Source: Candidatus Saccharibacteria bacterium
Lineage (GTDB): Bacteria; Patescibacteriota; Saccharimonadia; Saccharimonadales; Saccharimonadaceae
NCBI GenBank assembly: GCA_016789455.1
Contig: JAEUQU010000002.1
Coordinates: 682,001 to 746,000, forward strand
Length of the DNA stretch: 64,000 nucleotides
Reading direction: 5' to 3'
The notes beneath the pieces are model-generated. The model did not search any database and was not told the DNA's origin. It saw only the letters and a list, made by a program, of their open reading frames with translations. Of this stretch, positions 42,053 to 51,197 are shown piece by piece; the stretch's first letter is position 1, and each line of letters starts with the position of its first letter. A program made the translations under genes and the position numbers.

Positions 42053-42718
42053 ATGAAACAACGCCGCCTCAGTGACCTGGCCCTGTGTGACCGGCCCCGC
42101 GAAAAGCTGGTCCGGAAAGGTGCGGCGCACCTGTCTGACTTCGAATTGCTGGAAACGGTCATCGGCAACGGCAATGGCGGCAGCGACGTCAGCTACATCG
42201 CCCGGCAGATCCAGAAGCTGCTCGACGGCGGCATTGATGTCCTGACGGTCGAACAGCTAACCGCCGTCAAAGGCGTCAGCGTGGCCACCGCCAGCCGCCT
42301 GCTGGCTGCCATGGAGCTGACCCGGCGGCACGTGCTGCGCCGCGAGGAGCCGCTGCGGACCCAGCGCGATATCCTGGCGCGGTTGGATGATATCCGCCAT
42401 AAGCAACAGGAGTACTGTGTCTGCCTGTCGCTCGACGGCGGGCAGCGGCTCCTGGCGCAGCGCACCATCACCATCGGCACGCTGGATGCGGTATTGGCCC
42501 ACCCGCGTGAGGTCTTTGCCGATCCTATCGTCGACCGGGCGGCCAGCATCATCGTGGCTCACAACCATCCGTCGGGCCACGCCGCGCCCAGCCCCAAGGA
42601 CATCACGCTGACCCAGCAGCTGGCGGCAGCCGGGCAGATGTTGGGCATTCCGCTGCGCGACCATGTCATCGTGACCAGAAGCGGCCACTACAGCTTCCGG
42701 CAGCATCACCTTCTCTAG
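42053..42718 (+). CDS. radC: RadC-like JAB/MPN-domain protein
   Basis: 221 aa from ATG 42053. An N-terminal helix-hairpin-helix part (LSDFELLETVIGNGNGGSD, VKGVSVATASRLLAAMEL) precedes an MPN domain with the JAMM metal site: VAHNHPSGHAAPSPKDITLT (HxHPSG, S, D) and a conserved upstream Glu (AHPREVF). RadC members are annotated as DNA-repair proteins, but the true activity is uncertain. Confidence 0.92.
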   Translation: MKQRRLSDLALCDRPREKLVRKGAAHLSDFELLETVIGNGNGGSDVSYIARQIQKLLDGGIDVLTVEQLTAVKGVSVATASRLLAAMELTRRHVLRREEPLRTQRDILARLDDIRHKQQEYCVCLSLDGGQRLLAQRTITIGTLDAVLAHPREVFADPIVDRAASIIVAHNHPSGHAAPSPKDITLTQQLAAAGQMLGIPLRDHVIVTRSGHYSFRQHHLL

Positions 42719-42855
42719 CAGGTGCCGACGGCCGCCATCCTTGCCGGGCAACACCAGCCAGGCATTAACCTTTTATGAAACGCAGTGCGGAAAAATTAGG
42801 AATAACGTTGCGATGATGCGTATGCTTGAGAAGTAAAACATGAGGGGGACAGACG

Positions 42856-43839
42856 ATGACGACACACAGCGCCGCCTCGCGGCACTATTTTGAGGACCGC
42901 CAGCGGCATATGGCGACAGCCACTGCGGATATGATGCGCCATTTTGCCTACCGCTACCTGAACGGCAAGGCACTGGTATTGACCGGACAGCCGGAGGCCG
43001 TCCAGCGGCAGGCCGAACGGCAGTGGTTGCGGCAGTCGGCAACGCTCCAACAGCTGCGCAGCGCCACCACCGACGCCAATGACATACTGGAGCTGACGGT
43101 GCGCATCACCCGGATGCAGCGGACGGGCATCGTGGCCGGACGGCCGCCCGGACCGGCGTCGGCCGGCATGTGGATTACCGATATTCTGCCGGACCGGCTG
43201 CCAACGACCTGCCGCAGCCTCTATCTGCTGGACATACCCGCCAGCGAGCGCCGGCGGCTTAAGCCGTTCGTCATCCGCGCACCCCGCCATGCGCTCCTGG
43301 TGGATTACACTGGTGCCATCGCGCCGCGCCTGGCCAACTGGCCGCTGTCGCCCAAAAGCGACCTGGAGGCCATCGTATTGAATGCCTGGCATGAGCTGGA
43401 GGCATACCTCCACCGGCATGAGATTGATTTACCCTCCCTGCTCCCCCACAACCCCGACCATTTCGAACTGTTTGACGATGCGCTCGACACCCTGCTCGAC
43501 ACCGGCAGCCAGTTCCTCAAGCACGCCTACCAGTTTCAGGACGCCCTGCAGCTGGCCGAGCCGTTCCCCTACCAGAACAACCGGCAACGGGAGACCTTCG
43601 ACATCGCCGGCCTGCTCACCAAACGCGTCAGCGCGCTGACCCCCTCCATTTTCAACCGCTACTTTAGCAATCTTGAGGAGAGTGACGAGTTCTTCCTGCA
43701 GGACGGAGCCCGCGCCGAAGCTGGCATGTCACGGCAGATTGCCCGGCACTACGCCCGTGGCCGGAAGCGGCTGGCGGCCGCACTTGAGCTGTACGTTAGT
43801 CTCCGTCAGGGCGGCCCGCTGGCGGCACTGAGCGTATAA
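42856..43839 (+). CDS. Orphan protein, 327 aa, unknown function
   Basis: GAGGGGG lies upstream of the ATG. The product is soluble, Arg/Gln-rich and largely helical, with one beta-rich middle part (about residues 95-155). No conserved motif is recognised. It is followed within 3 nt by the convergent MBL gene, with no long hairpin between, so it lacks part of the layout seen in the other orphan units. GC-rich codon use is similar. Confidence 0.6.
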   Translation: MTTHSAASRHYFEDRQRHMATATADMMRHFAYRYLNGKALVLTGQPEAVQRQAERQWLRQSATLQQLRSATTDANDILELTVRITRMQRTGIVAGRPPGPASAGMWITDILPDRLPTTCRSLYLLDIPASERRRLKPFVIRAPRHALLVDYTGAIAPRLANWPLSPKSDLEAIVLNAWHELEAYLHRHEIDLPSLLPHNPDHFELFDDALDTLLDTGSQFLKHAYQFQDALQLAEPFPYQNNRQRETFDIAGLLTKRVSALTPSIFNRYFSNLEESDEFFLQDGARAEAGMSRQIARHYARGRKRLAAALELYVSLRQGGPLAALSV

Positions 43840-43841
43840 GC

Positions 43842-44471
43842 TTACAGTTCGAGGCTTTCGCCGTCGGCGAGGACATGCAGGGTGAAAGGCATCTCAAATC
43901 GCTTGGCAAATGCGGCAAACACTGCTGGGTCGGCACCCATCTTGTCGTAGTGGATAGGAATCGCCTGCTTGACCTTCAGGCTTTTGGCAAATCGGAAGGC
44001 ATCCTTCATGCTAATATCCGGCCCCTGAATAGGAAGCGCCATTGACTCTACCTCAAGACCGGCCAGTTCGATGCCGTCTCCCGGATGAAAGAATGTGCCA
44101 TTGATGATATAGCCTGTGTTCTGCGGACCTGCACTGCCGTCCGGCAAGAGACAGTGTGGCAGTTCACGTGCCACGACGGCAAAGCCGGCAACCTCGAACG
44201 ATTCGCCATCTTCGACGATGCGGAGCTCACGATCGCCCAGCATCTCGGCAGTTTCACGGTTGCCGATGAGCTGCGCCCCTTTGCTCCCCAGGTAGTCGGC
44301 GATCTCCGGGTCGACATGATCTGAATGCTTGTGGGTATAGAGTACGGCTTCAACCATGTCGAGCTCGGTATGCTGGCGCGTAGCCAAGAAATCCGAACCC
44401 GGATCGATGACTATCTGCCTGCCCTCGTGGGATAACAGCAAACAACTTTGCGGATAACGGGTAATCTTCAT
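43842..44471 (-). CDS. MBL-fold metallo-hydrolase (UlaG-like)
   Basis: 209 aa. THKHSDHVD is the HxHxDH zinc site; HPGD and PIHYDKMG supply the later ligands. CLLLSHEGRQIVIDPG is the usual first strand region. Members of this group act as lactonases or nucleases; here the substrate is unknown. GGGAGG precedes the ATG. Confidence 0.85.
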   Translation of the reverse strand: MKITRYPQSCLLLSHEGRQIVIDPGSDFLATRQHTELDMVEAVLYTHKHSDHVDPEIADYLGSKGAQLIGNRETAEMLGDRELRIVEDGESFEVAGFAVVARELPHCLLPDGSAGPQNTGYIINGTFFHPGDGIELAGLEVESMALPIQGPDISMKDAFRFAKSLKVKQAIPIHYDKMGADPAVFAAFAKRFEMPFTLHVLADGESLEL

Positions 44472-44525
44472 GGACAGCCTCCCTTCAAGTGGTATCTACT
44501 ATTCCCTAGTATAGCGCTATGGCGC

Positions 44526-46136
44526 TTACCCCTTCGTCAAAAACGGCTCGACAATCTTTAAGATGTCCGCCCCATAGAGCTCGATCTTCTTCGGCCCCAT
44601 GCCATTAACCTTCATCAGCTCATTGTCGTCGGCTGGCTTCCTGAGCGCTATCAGCTGGAGCGTCTTGTTGTTGGCGATGATATAGGACGGCTTCGAAGCT
44701 TCGCTGGCCTTGGTGTTGCGCCATGTCTTCAGCGCCTCCAGCAAGGCGGGGTCAGCCTCTCCCAAATCATCATCATCGTCGCCAGGATGGCCACTCCAGC
44801 CTTGGGCTCGGCGTTTTTCCAGCTCCTCGGCGCGGCGGGCTTCATCCTGGGCGCGCTGTTCAGCTTTGGCTATAAGATGTTCGAACCGCTTACGGTCCTG
44901 ACTGGCCCGGCTCCGGAACTGGTCGTCAATCTCAAGGGCGTCCTGGCTGACCCGCAGTGCCATGTTGTTAATGCCGACCAGACTCAGGTTCTGCAGCGTG
45001 CGCACGCGTGACAGCGCCACGTAGCCCATGCCTTCCACGAATGCCCGCCGCAGATCGATCTTGGCGGCATCAAGCGTCATGCCCTGGCTTTTATGGACGG
45101 TGATAGCCCAGGCCAGACGCAGCGGTATCTGGCTGAGGCTGGCGCGCTTCTTATCGCCGTCACGCAGCTCCCACGTATCAAGCCCGACACTGACTTTCTT
45201 GCCGTTCAGCAGCCGCACGATAGGAAAATGCGTCAGCTCTTCAAAATCAAGCACCGTGCCGATGGTGCCGTTGGAATAACGCCGGTCAGGACTGTTCTTG
45301 ATAAACATGACCAGCGCCCCCTTCTTGATGTACAGTTCTTCGGGCGCCAGACAGGAGCGTTTCAGCGTCTCCACATAGCTTTCCTTGCCGGTGGTGGTCA
45401 TGGTGTACTTGTAGCCTTCGGTCTCCAGTGCGTCGAGCCGGCTCTGGTTGATGCGGTCAACGTCGGCGTTGACGGTGTAGAGCTCGGTAACATCGGCAGC
45501 TGCGTCGGCCGGCGGCTTGCCGACCCGCTCCAGCAGTGCTTCGGCGTGCCGGCGCCTGATGTCACCACTGCGCAAGGCGTTGAGGATCTCCAGGAAGATG
45601 TCATCATCCTGACGGTGCTGCTCCTCCAGATAACAGATGACCGGATCCAGCTTCTCCCAGGCTTCTGAGTGCACCACGAACCCGCCCTCCCGGCTATCGG
45701 TGCGGTTGACCGGCGGCAGCTGGAAGAAATCCCCGCACAGGATGACCTGGATGCCGCCAAAGGGCTTGTCGTTCTTGCGGACGCGCCGGGCGACCTCCTC
45801 GACCATATCCAGCCGGTAATCATGCAGCATGGAAATCTCATCGATGATCAGCACATCGGTCGTCTCAATGATATCCCGCCGGCCTTTGAGCAGGTGCTCA
45901 TCAAACTTGGGATGCAGCACATCACTGACGCCGATACCGCTCCAGGCATGGATGGTGCTACCGCCCAGATGTGACGCCGCCAGGCCGGTGGTAGCGGTCA
46001 CGGCGACATGCTTGCCCTGTTTCTTGGCACGCGTAATATACTGGTTGAGCACGTAGGTCTTGCCGGACCCGGCCGGACCGGTCAGCATGACGCTCTCACC
46101 AGACAGCATGATTTCCAAGGCCAGCGCCTGATTCAT
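44526..46136 (-). CDS. Pif1/RecD2-like superfamily 1B helicase with HRDC domain
   Basis: 536 aa. Walker A GPAGSGKTYVL (about residues 19-27), motif Ia ATTGLAASHLGGSTIHAWSGIG, Walker B VLIIDEISML, motif III LCGDFFQLPPV, and C-terminal TVHKSQGMTLD...YVALSRV. These are Pif1 blocks. A charged linker with a DDDDD run leads to a C-terminal HRDC domain (about 455-536, WRNTKASE...KPADDNELMKVNGMGPKKIELYG). It would unwind DNA, perhaps G-quadruplexes or forks. It lies just downstream of the KwaB-like gene on the same strand. Confidence 0.92.
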   Translation of the reverse strand: MNQALALEIMLSGESVMLTGPAGSGKTYVLNQYITRAKKQGKHVAVTATTGLAASHLGGSTIHAWSGIGVSDVLHPKFDEHLLKGRRDIIETTDVLIIDEISMLHDYRLDMVEEVARRVRKNDKPFGGIQVILCGDFFQLPPVNRTDSREGGFVVHSEAWEKLDPVICYLEEQHRQDDDIFLEILNALRSGDIRRRHAEALLERVGKPPADAAADVTELYTVNADVDRINQSRLDALETEGYKYTMTTTGKESYVETLKRSCLAPEELYIKKGALVMFIKNSPDRRYSNGTIGTVLDFEELTHFPIVRLLNGKKVSVGLDTWELRDGDKKRASLSQIPLRLAWAITVHKSQGMTLDAAKIDLRRAFVEGMGYVALSRVRTLQNLSLVGINNMALRVSQDALEIDDQFRSRASQDRKRFEHLIAKAEQRAQDEARRAEELEKRRAQGWSGHPGDDDDDLGEADPALLEALKTWRNTKASEASKPSYIIANNKTLQLIALRKPADDNELMKVNGMGPKKIELYGADILKIVEPFLTKG

Positions 46137-46232
46137 CCGCCTATCACTCCCCTCTTACTTATACTATCCAGCCTAGCCCAGTTGCCGGCTGACTGCAATC
46201 TTGAGCGCTTCAAGTGTGACCAACCGCCCGCC

Positions 46233-47393
46233 CTACTCCTTCGGTGCCGGCAGTTTCTGTGGCTTTTCCTCGTTCAGCGGCTTCTTGCTCTTGGCTTCGT
46301 ACACCTTGCCGGTCAGCTTGGAGGAAACATAGTCATCATTGAGCAGGTTGACGAACTTATCCAGGTCTTTGGCATCCATGATAATGATGGCACCGAGGTC
46401 ATCAAGCATCAGCTCCAGGCCCAGCTCATCGGAGTGATCCACCAGGGCGTCCTGCTTTATCTCCGTCAGGTCGATCTTCTGCAGCTTCTTGACCAGGCTT
46501 TTCTTCTTTTTCAACAGCGTCTGCAGGTCGAGGCCGTCAGCAAAACTCAGGTTGTAGTTGGCCTCGATCTCAGCCACTTTCTGATGGGCGATGCTGGCCC
46601 ACTTGGCGTTGTAGTTGAATATCTTCTCAAACTTGGCCTGGTTAAAGATAAAGACGTCGTCGCCAGCGATCAGCACCTGGCTGTCGGGCGTCACTTTCAG
46701 GCCGGCGTCAGCCGAGAACGGCTCAAAACCACGGCCACTGAACATCCAGGCCGAATCGCCCTTGAGCACCTGCGACTGCGGCACCAGCTTGACGATATAA
46801 AACGGCTTCTTAAGGTTCTTGTGATTGAAGCGCGCTATCATGCACTTGATGTTCTTGAACTCGTGGTTGGTGGCCGAGAACGGCTCGATATCCGCTCCGG
46901 CCTCCTCAATATTGGCGATGACATCGGCCGCATGCTCGACGCGCGGCAGCCGGGTGTGCTGCAGCACGCCTTCTTCGTCTTCGGCCAGCTCGAAGTCCCG
47001 GACGCTCATGCCGCGGGCGGCGCCGGCGTTGACGTCCTTGAGGATGCCCTTGAGAAAGTAGGCGGCCATGTCACGCTTCAGGCCGGCATCGTACATGGCG
47101 GTGTAGACGCCGTAGTGTTTGTCGACGAGATAGAGCTCGACTTCGAGCAGGTCGCGCACGGCCTCGACGTTGTTGGCCCACTGGAAGATATCGGTCAGAT
47201 TGTTATCTGCAGCAGTGGACGGCACGGCCGACTGCGGCACTGGCGCTTCCGTCGGCACGACGGGATTAGTCAGCACTGGCGCTTCAGGCTCCGCCGCCGC
47301 TGCGAGGAGTTCGGCGTCTACTGGCGCCTCCGCCGTATCACTTGCTTCAACTTCTTCGACGACTGACTTCGCCTCTGCTTCTTCTGCTGCCAT
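46233..47393 (-). CDS. KwaB-like DUF4868 protein
   Basis: 386 aa. An acidic Ala/Glu/Pro-rich N-terminus (about residues 1-62) is probably disordered. The rest carries DUF4868 features: FNHKNLKKPFYIVKL, VFIFNQAKFEKIFNYN, LQTLLKKKKSLVKKLQKID and LLNDDYVSSKLTGKVYEAKSK near the end. DUF4868 is the domain of KwaB, effector of the Kiwa anti-phage system. No KwaA-like membrane partner is adjacent; the Pif1-HRDC helicase gene lies 96 bp downstream. A defence role is inference only. Confidence 0.72.
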   Translation of the reverse strand: MAAEEAEAKSVVEEVEASDTAEAPVDAELLAAAAEPEAPVLTNPVVPTEAPVPQSAVPSTAADNNLTDIFQWANNVEAVRDLLEVELYLVDKHYGVYTAMYDAGLKRDMAAYFLKGILKDVNAGAARGMSVRDFELAEDEEGVLQHTRLPRVEHAADVIANIEEAGADIEPFSATNHEFKNIKCMIARFNHKNLKKPFYIVKLVPQSQVLKGDSAWMFSGRGFEPFSADAGLKVTPDSQVLIAGDDVFIFNQAKFEKIFNYNAKWASIAHQKVAEIEANYNLSFADGLDLQTLLKKKKSLVKKLQKIDLTEIKQDALVDHSDELGLELMLDDLGAIIIMDAKDLDKFVNLLNDDYVSSKLTGKVYEAKSKKPLNEEKPQKLPAPKE

Positions 47394-47617
47394 AGGTAAG
47401 GATTCCTATCCTGCCGGAACACTAGCAAACGTGACCCTCCGGCGTTTAGTCTGTTGATAACTGCCAACGATTATACCGTAAGCCTCTTATAGTAGGAACT
47501 GGTAAAAAGTTGTATTTTATTTTATTATCGTCGGAAGCGAGCTCCGGCTTGCCCCCTGTACGTCGCGCACTTGCACGGCACCCCACTAGCAGTTTCGACA
47601 CCAGTGATCGGAGCACT

Positions 47618-47926
47618 ATGCACGGCGTCCTCATCAAGATGCTCATCCGCTACCTGCACCGCCTCGACCGCACCTACCAGGCCCGCGTCACAGCGGTGCC
47701 CGACGGTGATCCGCGACTCAGCGCAGCCGAGCGGCAGCACCGCGACCTCATCAACCGGCAGGCCGCGGCCGCCACCAGTGCCAGCAAGCTGCTCTCGGAC
47801 CACGGGTCGTCGCAGGCGCCCTTCAGCGCGGTGTTCATGCTCACGGCCGTCGCCGTCGCCATGCAGCAGGTACAGTCGGCCTACATCCGTCTGTACTGCC
47901 GGCCCACCGACCGGAAGGAAGACTGA
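47618..47926 (+). CDS. Orphan protein, 102 aa, first of a coupled pair
   Basis: GGAG lies just before the ATG at 47618. A helical protein with an Arg-rich start and a hydrophobic stretch (about residues 68-85, FSAVFMLTAVAVAMQQV) that could be a membrane helix. TGATG couples it to the next gene. GC-rich codons. No family recognised. Confidence 0.55.
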   Translation: MHGVLIKMLIRYLHRLDRTYQARVTAVPDGDPRLSAAERQHRDLINRQAAAATSASKLLSDHGSSQAPFSAVFMLTAVAVAMQQVQSAYIRLYCRPTDRKED

Positions 47927-48264
47927 TGCCCCTCGGCCGCATCCTCCACCGCATGGAGGACGACTACCTGCACGACTACCGTCTGTACGAGGCGGAGACG
48001 GACCGGCGGCCCGACGTAACCCCGGGTTCGATCACGGAGGCTGAGCGGTCATTCCGCCTCGCCCTCGCCGGCATCGAGCAGGTCCGTCAAGGCCTGCGGA
48101 ACATCCTGCTTCCGAACGATGCGCCGTCATGGCGCCAGCTGGACGTCCGGCTGGCCGCCGTGCTGTACCTGGGCCGCAAGCTCGTCAGCCTCTACATGGA
48201 CACCTACGGCCCCAAGCCACGGCGTCCACGTTTTGGCCGCACATGGCCTTGGCATGTCGGATAG
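47926..48264 (+). CDS. Orphan protein, 112 aa, second of a coupled pair
   Basis: Its ATG overlaps the stop of the previous gene. Helical, with acidic and aromatic N-terminal residues (MEDDYLHDYRLYEAE) and a basic end. Both proteins have a similar helix pair containing a (Y/S)(I/L)Y-type end, so they might be remote relatives or partners. A very long stem follows the stop. Confidence 0.55.
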   Translation: MPLGRILHRMEDDYLHDYRLYEAETDRRPDVTPGSITEAERSFRLALAGIEQVRQGLRNILLPNDAPSWRQLDVRLAAVLYLGRKLVSLYMDTYGPKPRRPRFGRTWPWHVG

Positions 48265-48279
48265 GCATGCCGGCACTGC

Positions 48280-48326
48280 CCCGCCCGCCGGGTTCTGCGC
48301 CAAGGCGCCAGAATCCGGCGGGCGGG
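48280..48326 (+). terminator. Extended hairpin after the orphan pair
   Basis: A 12-bp outer stem (48280-48291 with 48315-48326) continues into TTCTG.CGCC / GGCG.CAGAA, then CGTTCAATTTTA. Confidence 0.75.
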
Positions 48327-48344
48327 CGTTCAATTTTATGCGGT

Positions 48345-48761
48345 TTATCTGGATTGGCTCTTCAGCCATGCACCCGCTTCGTGCAGCATGTGGCGCAGTT
48401 CAGTCATGTTGAGGTCATCCGCGCTGCGGAACCGGATGCAACTCTTACCGTTATTCACCTTGCCCAGCCGCTCGCCATAGCGCTCGGGCAGGTACTGGCC
48501 ATCCTTGACGGCGCATATATAGAGGCTGATGTAGTTCTTTTGGTTGGCGAGGCCGATCAGCGGCCATTCCACCTCGCGGCCGCTGGCGTAGCGCTGGTGG
48601 AACATGCCCCAGCTGACCATCTCAATCGAACCGCTATCAAACAAAAACGGCTCCAGGCGCGGCACGGCAGCGCAGACGGCATGGTACACCCGGCGCAGGT
48701 CCGCCTCTCTATCGCCGGTACCGCTGAAGTACTCATCGATGATTGTGGTGTCGGCTTTCAC
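48345..48761 (-). CDS. DUF1801 domain protein (YdhG-like), 138 aa
   Basis: TTIIDEYFSGTGDREADLRRVYHAV, then a domain with SWGMFHQRYASGREVEWPLIGLANQKNYISLYICAV and GKSCIRFRSADDLNM. This fits DUF1801 proteins, small iron-chaperone-like or unknown-function proteins. Monocistronic, next to a NUDIX gene on the same strand. Confidence 0.8.
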   Translation of the reverse strand: MKADTTIIDEYFSGTGDREADLRRVYHAVCAAVPRLEPFLFDSGSIEMVSWGMFHQRYASGREVEWPLIGLANQKNYISLYICAVKDGQYLPERYGERLGKVNNGKSCIRFRSADDLNMTELRHMLHEAGAWLKSQSR

Positions 48762-48791
48762 GTCCGCTCCTCACTCTAAGCAATACCCTTA

Positions 48792-49331
48792 CTATAGCAT
48801 CTTTTGTACGGCGACGGGCTGGCGCGACAGCCAGTGCTGCAGATCCTGTTGCGCCGCATATTGCCACGGCCAGGCCAGTTCGTCGCGCCCCGGCAGGGCA
48901 TCGGCGCCGATCCAGCGGGCCTCGCCGCCAGACAGGTCATCGCCGGGCATTGGAATCCCAGAGGTGATACGGGCCACGAAGACGACGTTGAGCACCCACT
49001 GGTTGCCGCGGCCGCTGGTATAGGTGCCCAGGATGTCCAGCAGCTCTATTTCGACCCCCATCTCCTCACGGGCCTCACGGTAGGCAGCCTGCTCGGCCGT
49101 CTCGCCCATATCGACGTAGCCGCTTGGCACGTTCAGCTTGCCGGCATTCTCGCCGATGCTGCGCACGCCGTACAACACGGCGTCACCCTCGGGATTAAGG
49201 ATGTATAGCGTCGTGCCCGGTACCGGATCCACCCAGTTCTCATGTCCATCGTGGCAGACGTATTTATGTGCCGACTGCGCCTCGGCCGTCTGGCCGCAGG
49301 TAGCGCAGTACCGCGTAATAGTCGTATGCAT
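48792..49331 (-). CDS. NUDIX hydrolase with N-terminal zinc ribbon
   Basis: 179 aa. N-terminal CATCG...HKYVCHDGHENW forms a zinc-ribbon-like site, as in NADH pyrophosphatase relatives. The Nudix box GYVDMGETAEQAAYREAREEMG matches GX5EX7REUXEEXGU. It would hydrolyse a nucleoside diphosphate linked to another group; the substrate is not predictable. Confidence 0.9.
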   Translation of the reverse strand: MHTTITRYCATCGQTAEAQSAHKYVCHDGHENWVDPVPGTTLYILNPEGDAVLYGVRSIGENAGKLNVPSGYVDMGETAEQAAYREAREEMGVEIELLDILGTYTSGRGNQWVLNVVFVARITSGIPMPGDDLSGGEARWIGADALPGRDELAWPWQYAAQQDLQHWLSRQPVAVQKML

Positions 49332-49455
49332 GCTCGCCTCTCATCTGTATTTTTAGCACTTCTCTTATTTTATATTCTATACTATAGCCAGCCATTGCAG
49401 CACACCCGTGCCCGATTCGGATGCGGGTGCCGTTATGTGTCGAAGGAGCAAGCGT

Positions 49456-49938
49456 GTGACTAACCCTTTTTCCGCCCTGCTGTCCCAGCCGTGGCTGGTG
49501 ATGGCCGGTGAGGTCGTCGTCGTGGTGCTTGTCATCGTGGCGGTGGTGGCGTTGTCCCTTGCGCTGACGGTGGCCGCGCTCTACGTGACCATGCAGCTGA
49601 CATCGAACCGCTGCCAGCACTGCGGTGTCCGTACCACCAACACCGGCTCTGCCGCGTACGGCGATGCCTGCCGCGAGGAGCTGGCCTGCTGTGACGAGCA
49701 CCTGGTGATGCACCGCCTGCAAAGCGAGCCGATCATGAAATGCAACAACGGCTGCGGCGAAATGGACCGGCTGCGCATCATGGATCAAGTCGTGGCCAAC
49801 ATCTGCTGCACCTGCGGCACGACCATCCTGCGCCAGGGCGACGTGCAGCGCATGCACCGCCTCAGCCAGTTCTGGCGGCGCAATGGCTGGCGCCTGCTCG
49901 AGCAGCTGGCCCGGCTCTCGCAGCCACCCGCTCCCTGA
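49456..49938 (+). CDS. Orphan membrane protein with several CxxC motifs, 160 aa
   Basis: I chose the GTG at 49456 because GAAGGAG lies 7 nt upstream. One membrane helix (about residues 16-44) is followed by a Cys-rich domain with CQHCG, CREELACCDEH, CNNGCG and CCTCG: at least four candidate zinc or iron sites. The leader can form a CACCCG/CGGGTG hairpin. A 14-bp stem follows the stop. No family recognised. Confidence 0.6.
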   Translation: MTNPFSALLSQPWLVMAGEVVVVVLVIVAVVALSLALTVAALYVTMQLTSNRCQHCGVRTTNTGSAAYGDACREELACCDEHLVMHRLQSEPIMKCNNGCGEMDRLRIMDQVVANICCTCGTTILRQGDVQRMHRLSQFWRRNGWRLLEQLARLSQPPAP

Positions 49939-49966
49939 TCCCCCACGGAGACCGGCTGCGTTCCCC

Positions 49967-50004
49967 GGCGGTACCGGCACTACTTCCCTGGTGCCGGTAC
50001 CGCC
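49967..50004 (+). terminator. 14-bp hairpin after the Cys-rich orphan
   Basis: GGCGGTACCGGCAC (49967-49980) pairs perfectly with 49991-50004; TATTTTTT follows about 16 nt later. Confidence 0.7.
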
Positions 50005-50017
50005 GCTTCAATTCTGT

Positions 50018-51073
50018 CTATTTTTTACCCAGATGCTGTTTGCGCGCCTCGTTGGCCCAATGGTCGGCCAGTTCGTTGCCGGGGTCGTTATTGTGGCCGC
50101 GCACCCAGATAAGGGTGGCGCGACTCCTGCGGAACAGCGGGCAGACCTCCTGGACGATGTCGAGGTTCTTGATTTCGCCGCCCTTCTTCTTCCAGCCGTT
50201 CTTCTCCCAGCCCAGCGACCATTTGGTGATGACGTTGATCCAGAACTCACTGTCGGTATAGATTTCGCAGGGCTGGCCGTCGGCGTCCTTAAGGGCAGCC
50301 ATGATGGCAAAGCCTTCCATGCGGATGTTGGTGGTGGCCGTGCCGCCCGGCTCGGAACCAAGCGCTACTGGTTTCATATCGCGTATGACGGCATAGCCGC
50401 CGGGGCCGGGGTTGGGGCTGGCGGAGCCATCGGTGTAGTAGGTAATCATAGTATCTGATTGTACCGCCTTGGGTGCTTTTGGTATAAGCAATTCCGGGAG
50501 CGGATCGTCAAATCTTACGCTGGCGATATGCCCGACCGTATCTTTTTCGGTGAGATGAGGATATTCCGCCCGGTATGCCGCCATAACATCCCCAAAGACC
50601 GCTTTCTCCCAGGCAAATCCCAGTTTTTCGGCTGCGCGGCGTACCGCAGCCTCATACTTCCCTTCAATCTCGATATACGGCTTCAGCCATGGCCATTCGT
50701 CAATCATCACCTCTACTTCAGTGTCATCTATCGCCAAACGCCAGTTCTCGCGCCGGGATTCCTGAAAGGACCGTTGCGGCAGCCCGACGGCAGCGAACAG
50801 CTCGATGGCCCGCTCGTAATTATCGACGACCAGCTCTATCTCTTTGACACCGTGCAATGTCAGAGAGTCAAACTGCTTGTATGTCACCGCTGTCCGATAT
50901 CCTTCGTCACGGATACGCACAAAAGCATCGGGATGGATATGTTTTGGCACCTCGATGCTGACCCGGCGCATCAATCGCAGGGGTTGCTCACAGACGGCAT
51001 CAGCCGCCTGCAGGCGGGCGCGTACATCATCGATGGAAATACTAAGGAATTTGGCTTCAATTTCGGGCTGCAT
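50018..51073 (-). CDS. CYTH domain-RNase HI fusion, 351 aa
   Basis: Residues about 1-175 are a CYTH-type domain: the N-terminal ExExK motif EIEAKF, Arg/Lys pairs (RIRDEG, TYKQF, KEIELVV) and EVMIDEWPWLKPYIEIEG. Residues about 210-350 are RNase HI: YTDGSASPNPGPGGYA, RMEGFAIMAAL, YTDSEFWINVITKWSLGWEKNGW and VRGHNNDPGNELADHWANEA, with the D-E-D-D catalytic set intact. CYTH enzymes act on triphosphates or long phosphate chains. I start at 51073, where the ExExK motif begins; a longer reading to 51238 is unlikely. A Met at the domain junction might allow separate RNase H synthesis. Confidence 0.88.
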   Translation of the reverse strand: MQPEIEAKFLSISIDDVRARLQAADAVCEQPLRLMRRVSIEVPKHIHPDAFVRIRDEGYRTAVTYKQFDSLTLHGVKEIELVVDNYERAIELFAAVGLPQRSFQESRRENWRLAIDDTEVEVMIDEWPWLKPYIEIEGKYEAAVRRAAEKLGFAWEKAVFGDVMAAYRAEYPHLTEKDTVGHIASVRFDDPLPELLIPKAPKAVQSDTMITYYTDGSASPNPGPGGYAVIRDMKPVALGSEPGGTATTNIRMEGFAIMAALKDADGQPCEIYTDSEFWINVITKWSLGWEKNGWKKKGGEIKNLDIVQEVCPLFRRSRATLIWVRGHNNDPGNELADHWANEARKQHLGKK

Positions 51074-51133
51074 GACTCTTCTCTTTCTGCCTCCACTATA
51101 CCTTACCTGCAGCGTAGCGGCTGCTATATTTAA

Positions 51134-51162
51134 TTGACTTTTAATTAAATTTATGCTATAAT
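51134..51162 (+). promoter_or_regulatory. Promoter of the internally duplicated orphan
   Basis: TTGACT (51134-51139), 17 nt, TATAAT (51157-51162), with TGC before the -10. It is nearly identical in layout to the promoter at 51964. Confidence 0.85.
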
Positions 51163-51197
51163 TGATACATTGCCTTACCCCTACGTGAGAGGAAGAC

